A stretch of 11,739 nucleotides of DNA from an uncultured Eubacteriales bacterium (GCA_905203455.1 CAJKVX010000026.1:1-11739); one strand, 5' to 3'. Positions 1 through 7,111 are shown, counted from the stretch's first letter. The notes: generated from the sequence alone by a model not told the origin. Translations and numbers: made by a program.

Positions 1-2
1 AT

Positions 3-32
3 TCTGCCGAAGAGCTTTTTAAAATAATTTAA
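3..32 (+). CDS. Possible 3' end of an upstream gene (partial)
   Basis: Frame 3 is open from the window edge and reads SAEELFKII before a TAA at 30-32. The peptide looks like the amphipathic C-terminal helix of a cytosolic protein. Only nine codons are visible, so no family can be named and chance cannot be excluded. The other two forward frames stop at about the same place. If real, it ends 35 bases before the Ig-like gene, close enough for one transcript. Confidence 0.35.
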   Translation, partial: SAEELFKII

Positions 33-67
33 GATTAATTGGATAGAATAAAAAATAGGGGAAACAA

Positions 68-1720
68 ATGAGTAAAAGATTAAAAACTATTATAATATTG
101 TCTTCTGTGTTTGTTGCCGCAATGGTTGTGGGTGTTTTAATTTTAAGCATTGTTGGCAATGTTTCTTCTGTTGAGGTTTATGATTTCAGGGTTTATCAAA
201 GCCCTGTTATGGCGTCAGATTCAGACGAGGTTTTAACTTCTTATAACTATTACATTGCTCAGGCAAACTCAAACCAAACCCAAAGGTTTTTTAATGATGT
301 TGATAGTCTTGGTGGCAGAGTTTTTTACCATTTTGAAGTGGCTGATGAAAATGTTGCAACAGTTGAAGATGTTAATGGGGAATATTTAATCAATTTGCGT
401 AATGTTGGTCAAACAAGAATTGATATTTACACCCAAACAACAACTACTGGCGGTGAGTTTTACCGAACATTTTACACCTCTGTTATGGTTAATGTTTACA
501 TGGAATTAGCTGACATTGATGTGAGTTTATCATCTTCAAGTGAGAACAGAATTCCGTTTATTGTTTCGCAAAGCACAAGTGGTGGGCGAGTTGAAGTTGC
601 ATTTTCTTCAAGCGACCCAACTGTTGCAAGGGTTGTTTATATTGACGGAGTGCGCTATATTGAATATTACAAAGCGGGCAGGGCGGTTATAACTGCTTAT
701 TGCGCTCAAAACTCAAGCGTTAGAGACACAGTTGTTGTTAATGTTTACAACAATTTGCCAAACGGGTTAGTTTTTGTTGATGACAATGGCGATAAAATTG
801 ATCAAACAACAATTTACACTGATGGCAATTATTATTCAATTAAATATAATCTAGTTTACGGAAACGGCAGTTCAAATATAACAATAAATGGAGATAATGT
901 TAAACTTGCAAGTTACAGCACCACGCCAATACTTTATGATCCAACTTATCCTTCAGATGGTGGGCCTTACACAATGCCTCCGTTTGATGCTGAAAATCAC
1001 CAAACAGGTGCAGGAGTTGTGCTTGACACTGAAAACAACCAAATTCTTGTTAAAAAGACAAATCAAAACGGACTTTATGATTGCTTGGCATTTATTGAAC
1101 TTCAAACATATTATGTAGATGGTGCTGGCGATGAGGTTGTTACAGGAAGTTACACCATAAGTGTTGAGGTTTTAAGATATGCTATTATTGGTGTTGAAAT
1201 TGAGGTTTCAAGCACTCCGTCATTTGATGACCAACATAAAAACATTTTAAATTACCAAGCCCACCTTGAGTGGGAGGGGGTTGAAGTTACCCCTGTTAGT
1301 TCAATTTATTTTTCAAATGATGAAAGTGTAAGAACATTTTATTTCAAGGTTTGGCTTGTTTACAATAACGGAGATAGAGAGATGAGAAGTGGAACACAAT
1401 TCTCTGTCAACAATATTAATGCTGGCGATTTGTGTGGTGCTTCAGCAAATGGCGATTATTATTATTTTAAACTTGCGGGTGAACCAGTTGACACTTCAGG
1501 ATTCTTTGGCATAATTGCAATAGAATACGGAGATTTAGAATATACCATTAGGGCTGATTGCATTAATATTGGCGCTGACATTTTTTACTCTCAAAATGAA
1601 GATACAGGCACATATACATTTAATTACTTTGATGAAAGAATGAGGTCGCCTAATGAAATAACCAACAATAGGGGCGAAATTATAGCCATTGAAAACCCAA
1701 CCACTTATGAGGGGAACTAA
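68..1720 (+). CDS. Membrane-anchored extracellular protein with bacterial Ig-like (Big_2-type) domains
   Basis: This 550-residue protein starts at an ATG preceded by AGGGG at about 57-60. Residues 1-6 are basic (MSKRLK) and residues 7-29 form one hydrophobic segment. No lipobox or clear signal-peptidase site follows, so a signal anchor with the rest outside the cell is most likely. Residues 85-146 and 147-228 each read as a beta-rich unit with the Big_2 pattern: a Ser-rich 'SSSDPTVARV' strand, then 'AGRAVITA', then alternating hydrophobics ending in VVVNVY. The remainder, to about 505, is also beta-rich and low in Cys, possibly more degenerate Ig-like units. No sortase motif or C-terminal membrane helix is present. 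Big domains usually serve in surface adhesion or as structural spacers; the function here is inference. The Smr gene starts one base after the stop, so the two are probably cotranscribed. Confidence 0.8.
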   Translation: MSKRLKTIIILSSVFVAAMVVGVLILSIVGNVSSVEVYDFRVYQSPVMASDSDEVLTSYNYYIAQANSNQTQRFFNDVDSLGGRVFYHFEVADENVATVEDVNGEYLINLRNVGQTRIDIYTQTTTTGGEFYRTFYTSVMVNVYMELADIDVSLSSSSENRIPFIVSQSTSGGRVEVAFSSSDPTVARVVYIDGVRYIEYYKAGRAVITAYCAQNSSVRDTVVVNVYNNLPNGLVFVDDNGDKIDQTTIYTDGNYYSIKYNLVYGNGSSNITINGDNVKLASYSTTPILYDPTYPSDGGPYTMPPFDAENHQTGAGVVLDTENNQILVKKTNQNGLYDCLAFIELQTYYVDGAGDEVVTGSYTISVEVLRYAIIGVEIEVSSTPSFDDQHKNILNYQAHLEWEGVEVTPVSSIYFSNDESVRTFYFKVWLVYNNGDREMRSGTQFSVNNINAGDLCGASANGDYYYFKLAGEPVDTSGFFGIIAIEYGDLEYTIRADCINIGADIFYSQNEDTGTYTFNYFDERMRSPNEITNNRGEIIAIENPTTYEGN

Positions 1721-1721
1721 A

Positions 1722-1994
1722 ATGATTGACCCATTTTTAACACTTAAATATGGCAATATTTTAGAGGTTGATGTTCATGGGAAAACTCTTGAAGAGGCAC
1801 GGGCAGAATTGTTATATCAATTAGGCAGGGTTGATTGTGATGTTAATGGGCTTTTGGTGGTTCATGGGTATCACAAAGGAACAATCATAAAAAACTACAT
1901 TAGAAATTCTTTTTGCGACAGGCGGGTTATTAAAATTGTTAATTTAAACGCCGGAAGCACACTGCTTGTGCTTGCAGAAAATATTACAATTTAA
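1722..1994 (+). CDS. Stand-alone Smr (small MutS-related) domain protein
   Basis: The 90-residue product carries the two Smr signature motifs: a VDVHG segment at residues 16-20 (LDxHG class) and VVHGYHKGTIIKNYI at 46-60 (the HGxxxG loop and following helix). It ends with the domain's usual final strand (STLLVL). Smr domains occur at the C-terminus of MutS2 and as free proteins, where some are nucleases acting on DNA or on stalled-ribosome mRNA. With no other domain here, nucleic-acid binding or cleavage is an inference from family. I chose the ATG at 1722 because GAGGGG at 1709-1714 sits seven bases upstream; an in-frame TTG at 1689 and ATG at 1707 lie inside the previous gene and lack this spacing. 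The start is one base after the Ig-like gene's stop, which suggests translational coupling. Confidence 0.85.
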   Translation: MIDPFLTLKYGNILEVDVHGKTLEEARAELLYQLGRVDCDVNGLLVVHGYHKGTIIKNYIRNSFCDRRVIKIVNLNAGSTLLVLAENITI

Positions 1995-2052
1995 TTAAAT
2001 TTTCAAAAATTAAAAATCATTTAATAAATAGCATAAAATTTTTAAAAAAGTA

Positions 2053-2081
2053 TGGAAATTTAAAAAGTTATGTGTTATACT
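2053..2081 (+). promoter_or_regulatory. Sigma-A-type promoter for the two-helix protein at 2105
   Basis: A -10 box TATACT at 2076-2081 is preceded by TG at 2073-2074, making an extended -10. Seventeen bases upstream is a weak -35 (TGGAAA, 2053-2058; 4 of 6). Start of transcription would be near 2088, giving a very short leader before the ribosome site at 2092. Confidence 0.55.
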
Positions 2082-2104
2082 TTTATAAGTTAAGGAGAAT
2101 AGTT

Positions 2105-2392
2105 ATGGAATTAAATAAAAGGTCAATGGTTATTGGGGTAATTTTAACATTAATTTGCGTTGCTGTTGGTGTTGTTTGCCTTGCAGTTAGACCAAACACT
2201 TTCACATGGATTATGTTTGCTGTGATTTTGGCTCTTTCAATTTTCCAAGCAATTTCATTGTGGTATATGGTTAAAAAACTTAATGAAAGTGAAGAAAGTG
2301 TGAAAGGTGAACAAGAAACACAACAAGAAACAAAAACAGAAGAGACAGAACAAACTGAAGATGTTAAAAAGGTTGAAGAAAACAAAGATTAA
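2105..2392 (+). CDS. Small two-helix membrane protein with acidic tail
   Basis: I do not recognise this 95-residue protein. Two hydrophobic segments (about 8-27 and 33-55) are joined by a short turn (VRPNTF). The rest, 60-95, is a low-complexity Glu/Gln/Thr/Lys tail that is probably disordered. With MELNKR ahead of helix 1 and Lys residues after helix 2, both ends are predicted to face the cytoplasm. The start ATG has AAGGAG at 2092-2097, seven bases away; an in-frame ATG at 2072 lies in the promoter and is not used. A dedicated promoter (2053-2081) and terminator (2400-2437) bracket the gene, so it is a single-gene transcript. The architecture matches the 81-residue protein at 8879, without obvious sequence identity. 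Confidence 0.75.
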   Translation: MELNKRSMVIGVILTLICVAVGVVCLAVRPNTFTWIMFAVILALSIFQAISLWYMVKKLNESEESVKGEQETQQETKTEETEQTEDVKKVEENKD

Positions 2393-2399
2393 TTTTAAT

Positions 2400-2437
2400 A
2401 AAACTTTTGGTGGAAGCCAAGAGTTTTTATTTTTTTG
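2400..2437 (+). terminator. Intrinsic terminator after the two-helix protein
   Basis: AAAACTTTTGG (2400-2410) pairs with CCAAGAGTTTT (2417-2427), an 11-pair stem with one G-U pair and a 6-base loop. TATTTTTTT follows. It begins eight bases after the stop codon. Confidence 0.85.
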
Positions 2438-2481
2438 TTTAAAAATATTGTTGTTTGGCAAAATTTATTTTGAGGTGAGTT

Positions 2482-3060
2482 ATGGAAGGAAAGAACACAG
2501 GGGCCGTTATGGCAACAATATTTTTTATTATCATTTGCGCAATAATTGGAAGTTGTTTTATGGCCTTTGTCTATAAAGATAAAAAGATAACAGTGGCTGA
2601 TGTTGGAATAAAAACAACTGAGGGCATAACAGTTTCAAACAAAAATGGTGAAAGCGTTGAGACGGTTAAACTTTCAAGTGCAAATTTGGGGTTAAAACCT
2701 GTTACAGGAAAAGAAGATAAAACAACTAACATTCCTTCAACTATTACAAGCACAAATGGAAGCGAGGGGGTTTACGGGCAGTTTTATGTTACTGCAACTG
2801 CCAAATGGAGTGTTTACATTACTGATGTTGTGATAAATAGTGGAGCAGAGGCTGAAAGTGAAAGAGAAAACATTTTTGTTGCATTAGAAGAAGTTGAAGG
2901 AAGCGCAACTGAAATTTCGGGTGATAAAGTTTTGCTTGCAAGTGGAGACGCCTCATCTGAGCCACAAAAGTTTACAATTTTAGTTTGGCTTCACAGCCAT
3001 GCAGGACAACCTCTTGTTGGGGCTAATATAAGTTTTAATTTAACTTTTGAATTAAGTTAA
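2482..3060 (+). CDS. N-terminally anchored extracytoplasmic protein, TasA/camelysin-like C-terminus
   Basis: The 192-residue product has one hydrophobic segment (residues 8-30) and a beta-rich remainder that should lie outside the membrane. Residues 160-192 (KFTILVWLHSHAGQPLVGANISFNLTF in outline) follow the pattern 'f.v.vWL...aG..l.G..i.f.l.f' seen near the end of TasA/CalY-type proteins, which in Bacilli form matrix fibres and are processed by SipW. That assignment is my recognition of a pattern and is tentative. No SipW-type peptidase is in the window, and the lack of a clear cleavage site leaves the protein possibly membrane-tethered. The start is fixed by GAGGTG at 2472-2477, four bases before the ATG. 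A terminator upstream implies its own promoter, but I cannot find a good one. Confidence 0.75.
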   Translation: MEGKNTGAVMATIFFIIICAIIGSCFMAFVYKDKKITVADVGIKTTEGITVSNKNGESVETVKLSSANLGLKPVTGKEDKTTNIPSTITSTNGSEGVYGQFYVTATAKWSVYITDVVINSGAEAESERENIFVALEEVEGSATEISGDKVLLASGDASSEPQKFTILVWLHSHAGQPLVGANISFNLTFELS

Positions 3061-3352
3061 AAATAATTTCTAACTATTCTAGCCATTAGTGTGAAAAGGT
3101 GTAATTTTTTCATTGTAAAATCATGGTGATTGCGGTGGTGTTGCTAGTATTTACTTGAATGAAATTGTTTCATTTTATTTTTGAAAATGTTATGTAATGC
3201 TTGCAGTTTGATGTGCAAGTGTTGATAAAAATTTTAAATTTTACTGATTTATATTTAACCTTATTTAAATGTTGAAAACCGCTTTGTGAGTGGTTTTTTG
3301 TTAATATTGATTTGAAATAATAAATAATATTTTAAATAAGCATACTAAAAGT
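3061..3352. other. 292-base intergenic region with several hairpins
   Basis: No credible gene was found here. It holds a weak A/T hairpin (AATGAAA 3158-3164, TTTCATT 3168-3174) followed by TTATTTTT, an imperfect 11-pair hairpin (3195-3205 with 3214-3224, core CTTGCA/TGCAAG) without a T-tract, and the terminator at 3275-3299. The last 50 bases are almost pure A/T. The transcript from the gene ending at 3060 probably runs through most of this as a structured 3' UTR. Confidence 0.5.
3275..3299 (+). terminator. Intrinsic terminator downstream of the TasA-like gene
   Basis: AAAACCGC (3275-3282) pairs with GTGGTTTT (3290-3297), an 8-pair stem with one wobble and a 7-base loop, and runs into TTTTTT. 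It lies 215 bases after the stop codon, so the message would have a long 3' UTR. Confidence 0.65.
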
Positions 3353-3355
3353 ATG
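3341..3355 (+). repeat. Inverted repeat containing the start codon of the flippase gene
   Basis: CATACT (3341-3346), AAA, AGTATG (3350-3355) form perfect 6-base arms. The ATG of the next gene is the last three bases of the right arm. No Shine-Dalgarno sequence is present, so the structure or a bound factor could affect initiation. Confidence 0.5.
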
Positions 3356-4882
3356 AAAAAGGCGAAAAACGGCTTTGCAAGGGGCGCAATTACTCTTTGT
3401 GTGTTTTTAATGGTGGGAAAGGTAATTGGGGCGGTTTACCGCCTTCCTTTGACTTATATCTTAGGTTCAGAGGGTATTGGCATTTACCAAATGATTTTTC
3501 CGCTTTATAGTTTGCTTTTAACAATTTCAAGTTCGGCTGTGCCACAAGCACTTTCAAAACTTATAAGTGAAAAGCAGGCAAAAGGGGACTATGGTGGGGC
3601 AAAACAAATTTTCAGGGTTGCCACAATTTGGCTTATTATTTTCAGTTTTGTTTGCACTGCAATAATTCTAATTGCCTGCATGCCTATAAGCAGAATGCAG
3701 GGCAATGCACAATCTTATATTTGTTATTTGGGAATTGCTCCGTCAATTATTTTTGTTGGAGTTATTTCAGTCTATAAAGGGTATTTTCAAGGGCAGGAAA
3801 ACATGGTGCCATCAGGTGTGGCAAGCCTTATTGAACAGGTTGTGAAAATGGTTGCGGGGCTTTTGCTTGCATATTTATTCATGCTTAATGGGGTTTTGTT
3901 TGGTGTTTTTGGGGCGCTGTTAGGGGTTAGCATAAGTGAATTTGTTGCAGCCATTTATTTGACAGTGAGGTACATTATAACAAAACCACCCAGAAAAATT
4001 GTAACAAATGGATTGAATTTTAAAAGTTGCAGCAAGGCATTGCTTTCCATTTGTTTGCCTGTAACCTTAGGGTCTTTAATTTTGCCACTTGTTCAATTTA
4101 TTGATAGCGGGCTTGTTGTGAAACTGTTAACAATGTCAGGATACAGCCAACAAGAGGCCACAAGTTTGTTTGGGCTTTCAAGCGGGGCGGTGGGCTCACT
4201 TGTTAACCTGCCAGTGGTTTTAAGTTTGTCAGTTGCAACTGCGGTGTTGCCATCAATTTCAAAAAGCAATGTTTGCGGGAATGAACAAAGGGTTAAGTCA
4301 ACAATTAACAAAAGTTTTATGCTTACCATTCTTTTAACCCTTCCTTGTGTTTTTGGGCTTTTTATGCTTTCAAGACCAATAATAAGTTTTTTATATGGCG
4401 GAGTGTTTAGCGAGGCTGAAATTGAAATTGCTTCATATCTTTTAAAAATTGGGGCTGTGAGTTGTTTGTTTTTAGCATTAACCCAGGTTTCAAGCGGAAT
4501 TTTGCAAGGCAAAGGAAATTTTAAAACTCCAATGTTTGCGCTTTTGGTTGGTGGGGTGTTTAAAATCATTGCAAACATAGTGTTAATTAAAGTTCCTCAA
4601 ATTAATATTTATGGAGACCAAATTGCAAACTTGTTGTGCTTTTTAGCCGCATTTTTGGTTAACATTTCATTTATTGCAAAACAGATAACTGCGGCAACTT
4701 ATAGAGATATTTTAAAAATATTAATTGCATCTATTGTTATGAGTGGGTTTATAAGTTTGTTTATTTATTTTGTTGATGTTAACAATTTTTGGCTTCTTGC
4801 AACCTCAATAATTTGTGCAGTTATGGTTTACTTTTCAACTTTAATTATTTTGTTTTACAACAAAAGCAACAAAAAAGAGTGA
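3353..4882 (+). CDS. SpoVB/MurJ-superfamily lipid-linked oligosaccharide flippase (MATE-like)
   Basis: This 509-residue integral membrane protein has about 14 hydrophobic segments, the usual size for SpoVB/YtgP-type exporters (about 500-550). Family landmarks are the N-terminal GAITLCVFLMVGKVIGAVYR (11-30), LGSEGIGIYQMIFPLYSLLL (37-56), the first-half YFQGQENMVPSGVASLIEQ (144-162) and the second-half ILQGKGNFKTP (383-393). The family moves undecaprenyl-linked glycan precursors across the cytoplasmic membrane; SpoVB itself acts in spore cortex synthesis, and vegetative paralogues exist. Sequence alone does not tell me which role applies, so I assign no symbol. The ATG at 3353 starts directly before the conserved N-terminus, yet no ribosome binding site precedes it and the ATG lies in an inverted repeat. 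The next gene follows after 41 bases. Confidence 0.9.
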   Translation: MKKAKNGFARGAITLCVFLMVGKVIGAVYRLPLTYILGSEGIGIYQMIFPLYSLLLTISSSAVPQALSKLISEKQAKGDYGGAKQIFRVATIWLIIFSFVCTAIILIACMPISRMQGNAQSYICYLGIAPSIIFVGVISVYKGYFQGQENMVPSGVASLIEQVVKMVAGLLLAYLFMLNGVLFGVFGALLGVSISEFVAAIYLTVRYIITKPPRKIVTNGLNFKSCSKALLSICLPVTLGSLILPLVQFIDSGLVVKLLTMSGYSQQEATSLFGLSSGAVGSLVNLPVVLSLSVATAVLPSISKSNVCGNEQRVKSTINKSFMLTILLTLPCVFGLFMLSRPIISFLYGGVFSEAEIEIASYLLKIGAVSCLFLALTQVSSGILQGKGNFKTPMFALLVGGVFKIIANIVLIKVPQINIYGDQIANLLCFLAAFLVNISFIAKQITAATYRDILKILIASIVMSGFISLFIYFVDVNNFWLLATSIICAVMVYFSTLIILFYNKSNKKE

Positions 4883-4899
4883 TAATTGTTGCACTTTTT

Positions 4900-4916
4900 G
4901 TTTAATTGAATTAAAC
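4900..4916. repeat. 17-base palindrome just upstream of the dus start
   Basis: GTTTAATT (4900-4907), G, AATTAAAC (4909-4916) are perfect 8-base arms around one base. The centre is 16 bases before the dus ATG at 4924. It could be an operator or an mRNA structure; the arms are A/T-rich, so chance is a real alternative. Confidence 0.45.
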
Positions 4917-4923
4917 TTTAACT

Positions 4924-5871
4924 ATGTTAATAAAGCCATTAAAAATTGGAAATGTTAAACTTAAAAACAATATTTTACTTGCCCCAATGGCGGGGTTTAG
5001 TGATGTTGGGTTTAGAAGCCTTGCCTATGTTTTTGGGATTGGGCTTGCTTGCACTGAAATGGTAAGCGCAAAAGCACTTTTGTTTGATAACGACAAAACC
5101 AAAGATTTGCTTATAACAAACTCAAATGAATTGCCAAAGGCAGTGCAAATTTTTGGTAACGACCCTGGGGTTTTTTCAAAAGTGATTTCAAGCGGAATTT
5201 TAGATAAGTTTGATATAATTGACATTAACATGGGTTGCCCAGCACCAAAAATTGTTAACAATCATGAGGGGTCTTGGTTAATGACAAACCTTGATTTAGC
5301 CGAAAAAATAATTAAAGCAGCAGTTTCAAGCACAACCAAACCTGTTACTGTTAAATTTAGGGCAGGGTTTTTTAAAGAAAATAAAAATGCCGTTGAGTTT
5401 GCAAAAATGTGTGAGCGTGCGGGGGCATCAGCAATAACCATTCATGGGCGAACAAGAGAAGATTATTACAGTGGGCAGGTGGATAAAGAAATTATTAAAC
5501 AGTGTGTTTTAAGTGTAAAAATTCCTGTTATTGCAAACGGAGATATAACAACACCAAAAAAAGCCCTTGACCTTTTAAGTTACACAAATGCAGCAGGCAT
5601 TATGATTGGCAGGGGAGCCCTTGGAAATTTAGATTTAATTTCAAGCCTTTCAAACACAAAAGTTAAAATGACAAAGTTTGAGCAAATTAACTTTATTGCA
5701 AACCTTTTAAAATTGCATTACAATGAAAAACATGTGTTAAACAAACTTCGTGCTCACTTAGTTCACTTTGTTAAAGGAAAAACTTTCAGCACAAAAATTA
5801 AGCAAGAGTTATTAAAAATTGAAAACACAGACGAACTTTTGCAAAAATTAAAAATTTATCTAGACTATTGA
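4924..5871 (+). CDS. dus: tRNA-dihydrouridine synthase, DusB type
   Basis: This FMN enzyme reduces uridine to dihydrouridine in tRNA D-loops using NADPH. The 315-residue protein has all family marks in order: LAPMAGFSD (19-27, FMN-binding loop), MGCPAPKIV (103-111) with the catalytic acid Cys105, TVKFRAG (142-148), ITIHGRTR (171-178) with His174, ANGD (204-207) and GIMIGRGALGN (225-235, phosphate-binding). A helical C-terminal tRNA-binding part follows at about 250-315. The usual 'NGDGSALM' after the Cys motif reads NHEGSWLM here. Length is typical (about 310-330). The ATG at 4924 sits just before the conserved N-terminus, but no ribosome binding site is visible. It probably shares a transcript with the flippase gene 41 bases upstream. 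The stop codon overlaps the -35 box of the next promoter. Confidence 0.93.
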   Translation: MLIKPLKIGNVKLKNNILLAPMAGFSDVGFRSLAYVFGIGLACTEMVSAKALLFDNDKTKDLLITNSNELPKAVQIFGNDPGVFSKVISSGILDKFDIIDINMGCPAPKIVNNHEGSWLMTNLDLAEKIIKAAVSSTTKPVTVKFRAGFFKENKNAVEFAKMCERAGASAITIHGRTREDYYSGQVDKEIIKQCVLSVKIPVIANGDITTPKKALDLLSYTNAAGIMIGRGALGNLDLISSLSNTKVKMTKFEQINFIANLLKLHYNEKHVLNKLRAHLVHFVKGKTFSTKIKQELLKIENTDELLQKLKIYLDY

Positions 5872-5896
5872 ATTAACGCAAAATTAGATATATAAT
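5868..5896 (+). promoter_or_regulatory. Sigma-A-type promoter overlapping the end of dus
   Basis: TTGAAT (5868-5873) and a perfect TATAAT (5891-5896) are separated by 17 bases. The -35 box includes the dus stop codon TGA (5869-5871). Transcription would begin near 5903 and leave a leader of about 145 bases before the ATG at 6050. Confidence 0.75.
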
Positions 5897-5902
5897 GAAA
5901 AG

Positions 5903-6049
5903 TGTTCTTCTGTTGAGTATTTAATAGATAAATAGATTTTATTTTAGATAAGCAATGGGGTTAACACGAACTAGATAGAAATTTTATTAGTCAGTTTAAA
6001 GTTGAATTGAAAAACGCTGATTCAATAAAAAAATTAACAGGTGAAATTT
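5903..6049 (+). other. Long 5' leader of the unrecognised gene at 6050
   Basis: The predicted leader is about 147 bases. It contains one weak hairpin (TTGAAT 6002-6007 with ATTCAA 6020-6025). I do not recognise a riboswitch or T-box. A nine-codon ORF at 5895 (MKSVLLLSI) has no ribosome site and begins before the predicted transcript start. Confidence 0.4.
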
Positions 6050-6862
6050 ATGGTAAGTTATAATTTAAATTTGAACAATATTAATCAAACCTTAAATGAA
6101 TGCGGAAGCATTAACACTTTAATGAGGCTTTATTTTTTGGTTTCAATTAACTGTGCAAAGTTTGAAAATGACTTTTTTAAAAGGGGAATAAAAGACGAAA
6201 ACTTGGTTGAAATTATTAAACATTCACCAGGCTCTTTCGCTGAATTTTGCGATGTTATGTCACGCATAGGTGGAAATAACAAACTAAAAATTTTTGAAGA
6301 TAATTCAAACAACGCACTTCAAAATGCAAGTTTTAAATTTGCAGAGTTTTGTTGCCTTGACCAAAGCGGGGTTTGCAACAGTGCCCAAAACAAAAAGGCT
6401 TGTGAACTGGCAAAAAATATAATTGAAAATTCTAAAACAATTTCTGGCAGGCAAGTTTTGTATTATAGTGTTATTCTTGATTCAATGTGTGCAAACTTTT
6501 ATTATCAAAACAAAGAATTCTCAGGAAAGAACTTAAAGGCATTCAATAACTTTTTAGTAAGTGAGGGAGTCGATGTTTTTACAAGGCATTCATTTAAAAG
6601 AAACCCAAGAATTCAAAGATTAAGTGTTTATGAAGAGGAAGTTAAGGTGGTGGATGAAACTTTGCCTAAAGATTTTCAAGAAATGTTTGCAGATTATCAA
6701 ATGAAAACTTTTAAAAGTGGAAGTGAACACAGTGGAAGGGTAGATGTTTTAAACATAAAAAACAAACTTGGTGAAGAGAATGTTGAGCGAATTGCAAAAG
6801 ATGTTAGCAAAAACCTTTTATGTGCACTAAATATTCTTGAAGATAAACAGAAAAATAAATAA
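6050..6862 (+). CDS. Conserved-looking hypothetical protein, Cys-containing, cytosolic
   Basis: I do not recognise this 270-residue protein. It has no signal peptide or membrane helix and is predicted to be mostly helical. Nine Cys are present (18, 35, 67, 101, 102, 109, 118, 147, 258); four cluster as CC-x6-C-x8-C at 101-118, which could be a metal site, but no standard zinc or Fe-S motif matches. The middle of the protein (about 85-150) is helical and rich in Ala, Asn and Phe; the C-terminal third (190-270) is charged and ends KQKNK. ATG 6050 is chosen because AGGTGA (6039-6044) lies five bases upstream; the in-frame GTG at 6041 falls inside that ribosome site. It has its own promoter at 5868-5896 and is followed 15 bases later by tRNA-Ser. 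Confidence 0.75.
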   Translation: MVSYNLNLNNINQTLNECGSINTLMRLYFLVSINCAKFENDFFKRGIKDENLVEIIKHSPGSFAEFCDVMSRIGGNNKLKIFEDNSNNALQNASFKFAEFCCLDQSGVCNSAQNKKACELAKNIIENSKTISGRQVLYYSVILDSMCANFYYQNKEFSGKNLKAFNNFLVSEGVDVFTRHSFKRNPRIQRLSVYEEEVKVVDETLPKDFQEMFADYQMKTFKSGSEHSGRVDVLNIKNKLGEENVERIAKDVSKNLLCALNILEDKQKNK

Positions 6863-6876
6863 CCATTTTTATGGTT
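6861..6876 (+). repeat. Hairpin between the stop codon and tRNA-Ser
   Basis: AACCAT (6861-6866), TTTT, ATGGTT (6871-6876) form a perfect 6-pair stem. It overlaps the stop codon of the preceding gene and ends one base before the tRNA. It has no proper T-tract, so a processing or spacing element is as likely as weak termination. Confidence 0.45.
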
Positions 6877-6877
6877 T

Positions 6878-6968
6878 GCAGAGATGTCAGAGTGGTTTAA
6901 TGAGCCCGTCTCGAAAACGGGTGAACTTGCTTTAAGTTCCGAGGGTTCAAATCCCTCTCTCTGCGCCA
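6878..6968 (+). tRNA. tRNA-Ser (anticodon CGA), CCA encoded
   Basis: The cloverleaf is complete. The acceptor stem is GCAGAGA (6878-6884) with TCTCTGC (6958-6964), discriminator G6965 and encoded CCA at 6966-6968. The D-arm has a 3-pair stem, and the anticodon stem is CCCGT/ACGGG (6905-6909, 6917-6921). The 7-base loop CTCGAAA places the anticodon CGA at 6912-6914, which reads UCG. A long variable arm (GAACTT 6923-6928 with AAGTTC 6934-6939) marks it as class II, as expected for Ser. The T-arm is GAGGG/CCCTC with loop TTCAAAT. No clear promoter lies directly upstream, so it is probably cotranscribed with the gene ending at 6862. Confidence 0.96.
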
Positions 6969-7083
6969 AATAAAATTTAGACTTGGTTTAAAAATTGTTT
7001 TTACATTTATAGTTTTAACAACATTAAAAATTTAAATAACTTATAACAAAAAATTGTATGTAATGTTAAGGTTGAAAAATAAT

Positions 7084-7111
7084 AGAACCACCTTTAAATT
7101 AGGGTGGTTCT
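7084..7111 (-). terminator. Intrinsic terminator of the DUF11 gene (possibly bidirectional)
   Basis: AGAACCACC (7084-7092) and GGTGGTTCT (7103-7111) form a 9-pair stem. Reading the - strand it lies 20 bases after the stop codon and is followed by ATTATTTTT. Reading + it is followed by TAATTAAATTTT, so it may also end transcripts running out of tRNA-Ser. Confidence 0.85.

Noticed and set aside
1995..2050. A/T-rich inverted repeats after the Smr gene as a terminator
   Set aside because: The stems have essentially no G-C pairs and no clean T-tract, as expected by chance in DNA this A/T-rich.
2307..2576. + strand open frame overlapping the tail of the 2105 gene and the start of the 2482 gene
   Set aside because: It runs through the terminator, its product is low-complexity Lys/Asn, and the genes at 2105 and 2482 have real ribosome sites.
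3123..3158. 11-codon hydrophobic ORF (MVIAVVLLVFT), a possible type I toxin peptide
   Set aside because: It has no ribosome site at usable spacing, is very short, and no antitoxin RNA promoter was seen opposite.
4093..4578. 161-codon open frame on the - strand inside the flippase gene
   Set aside because: It is antisense to a well-conserved membrane protein, has no ribosome site and matches no family; it is a by-product of codon bias.
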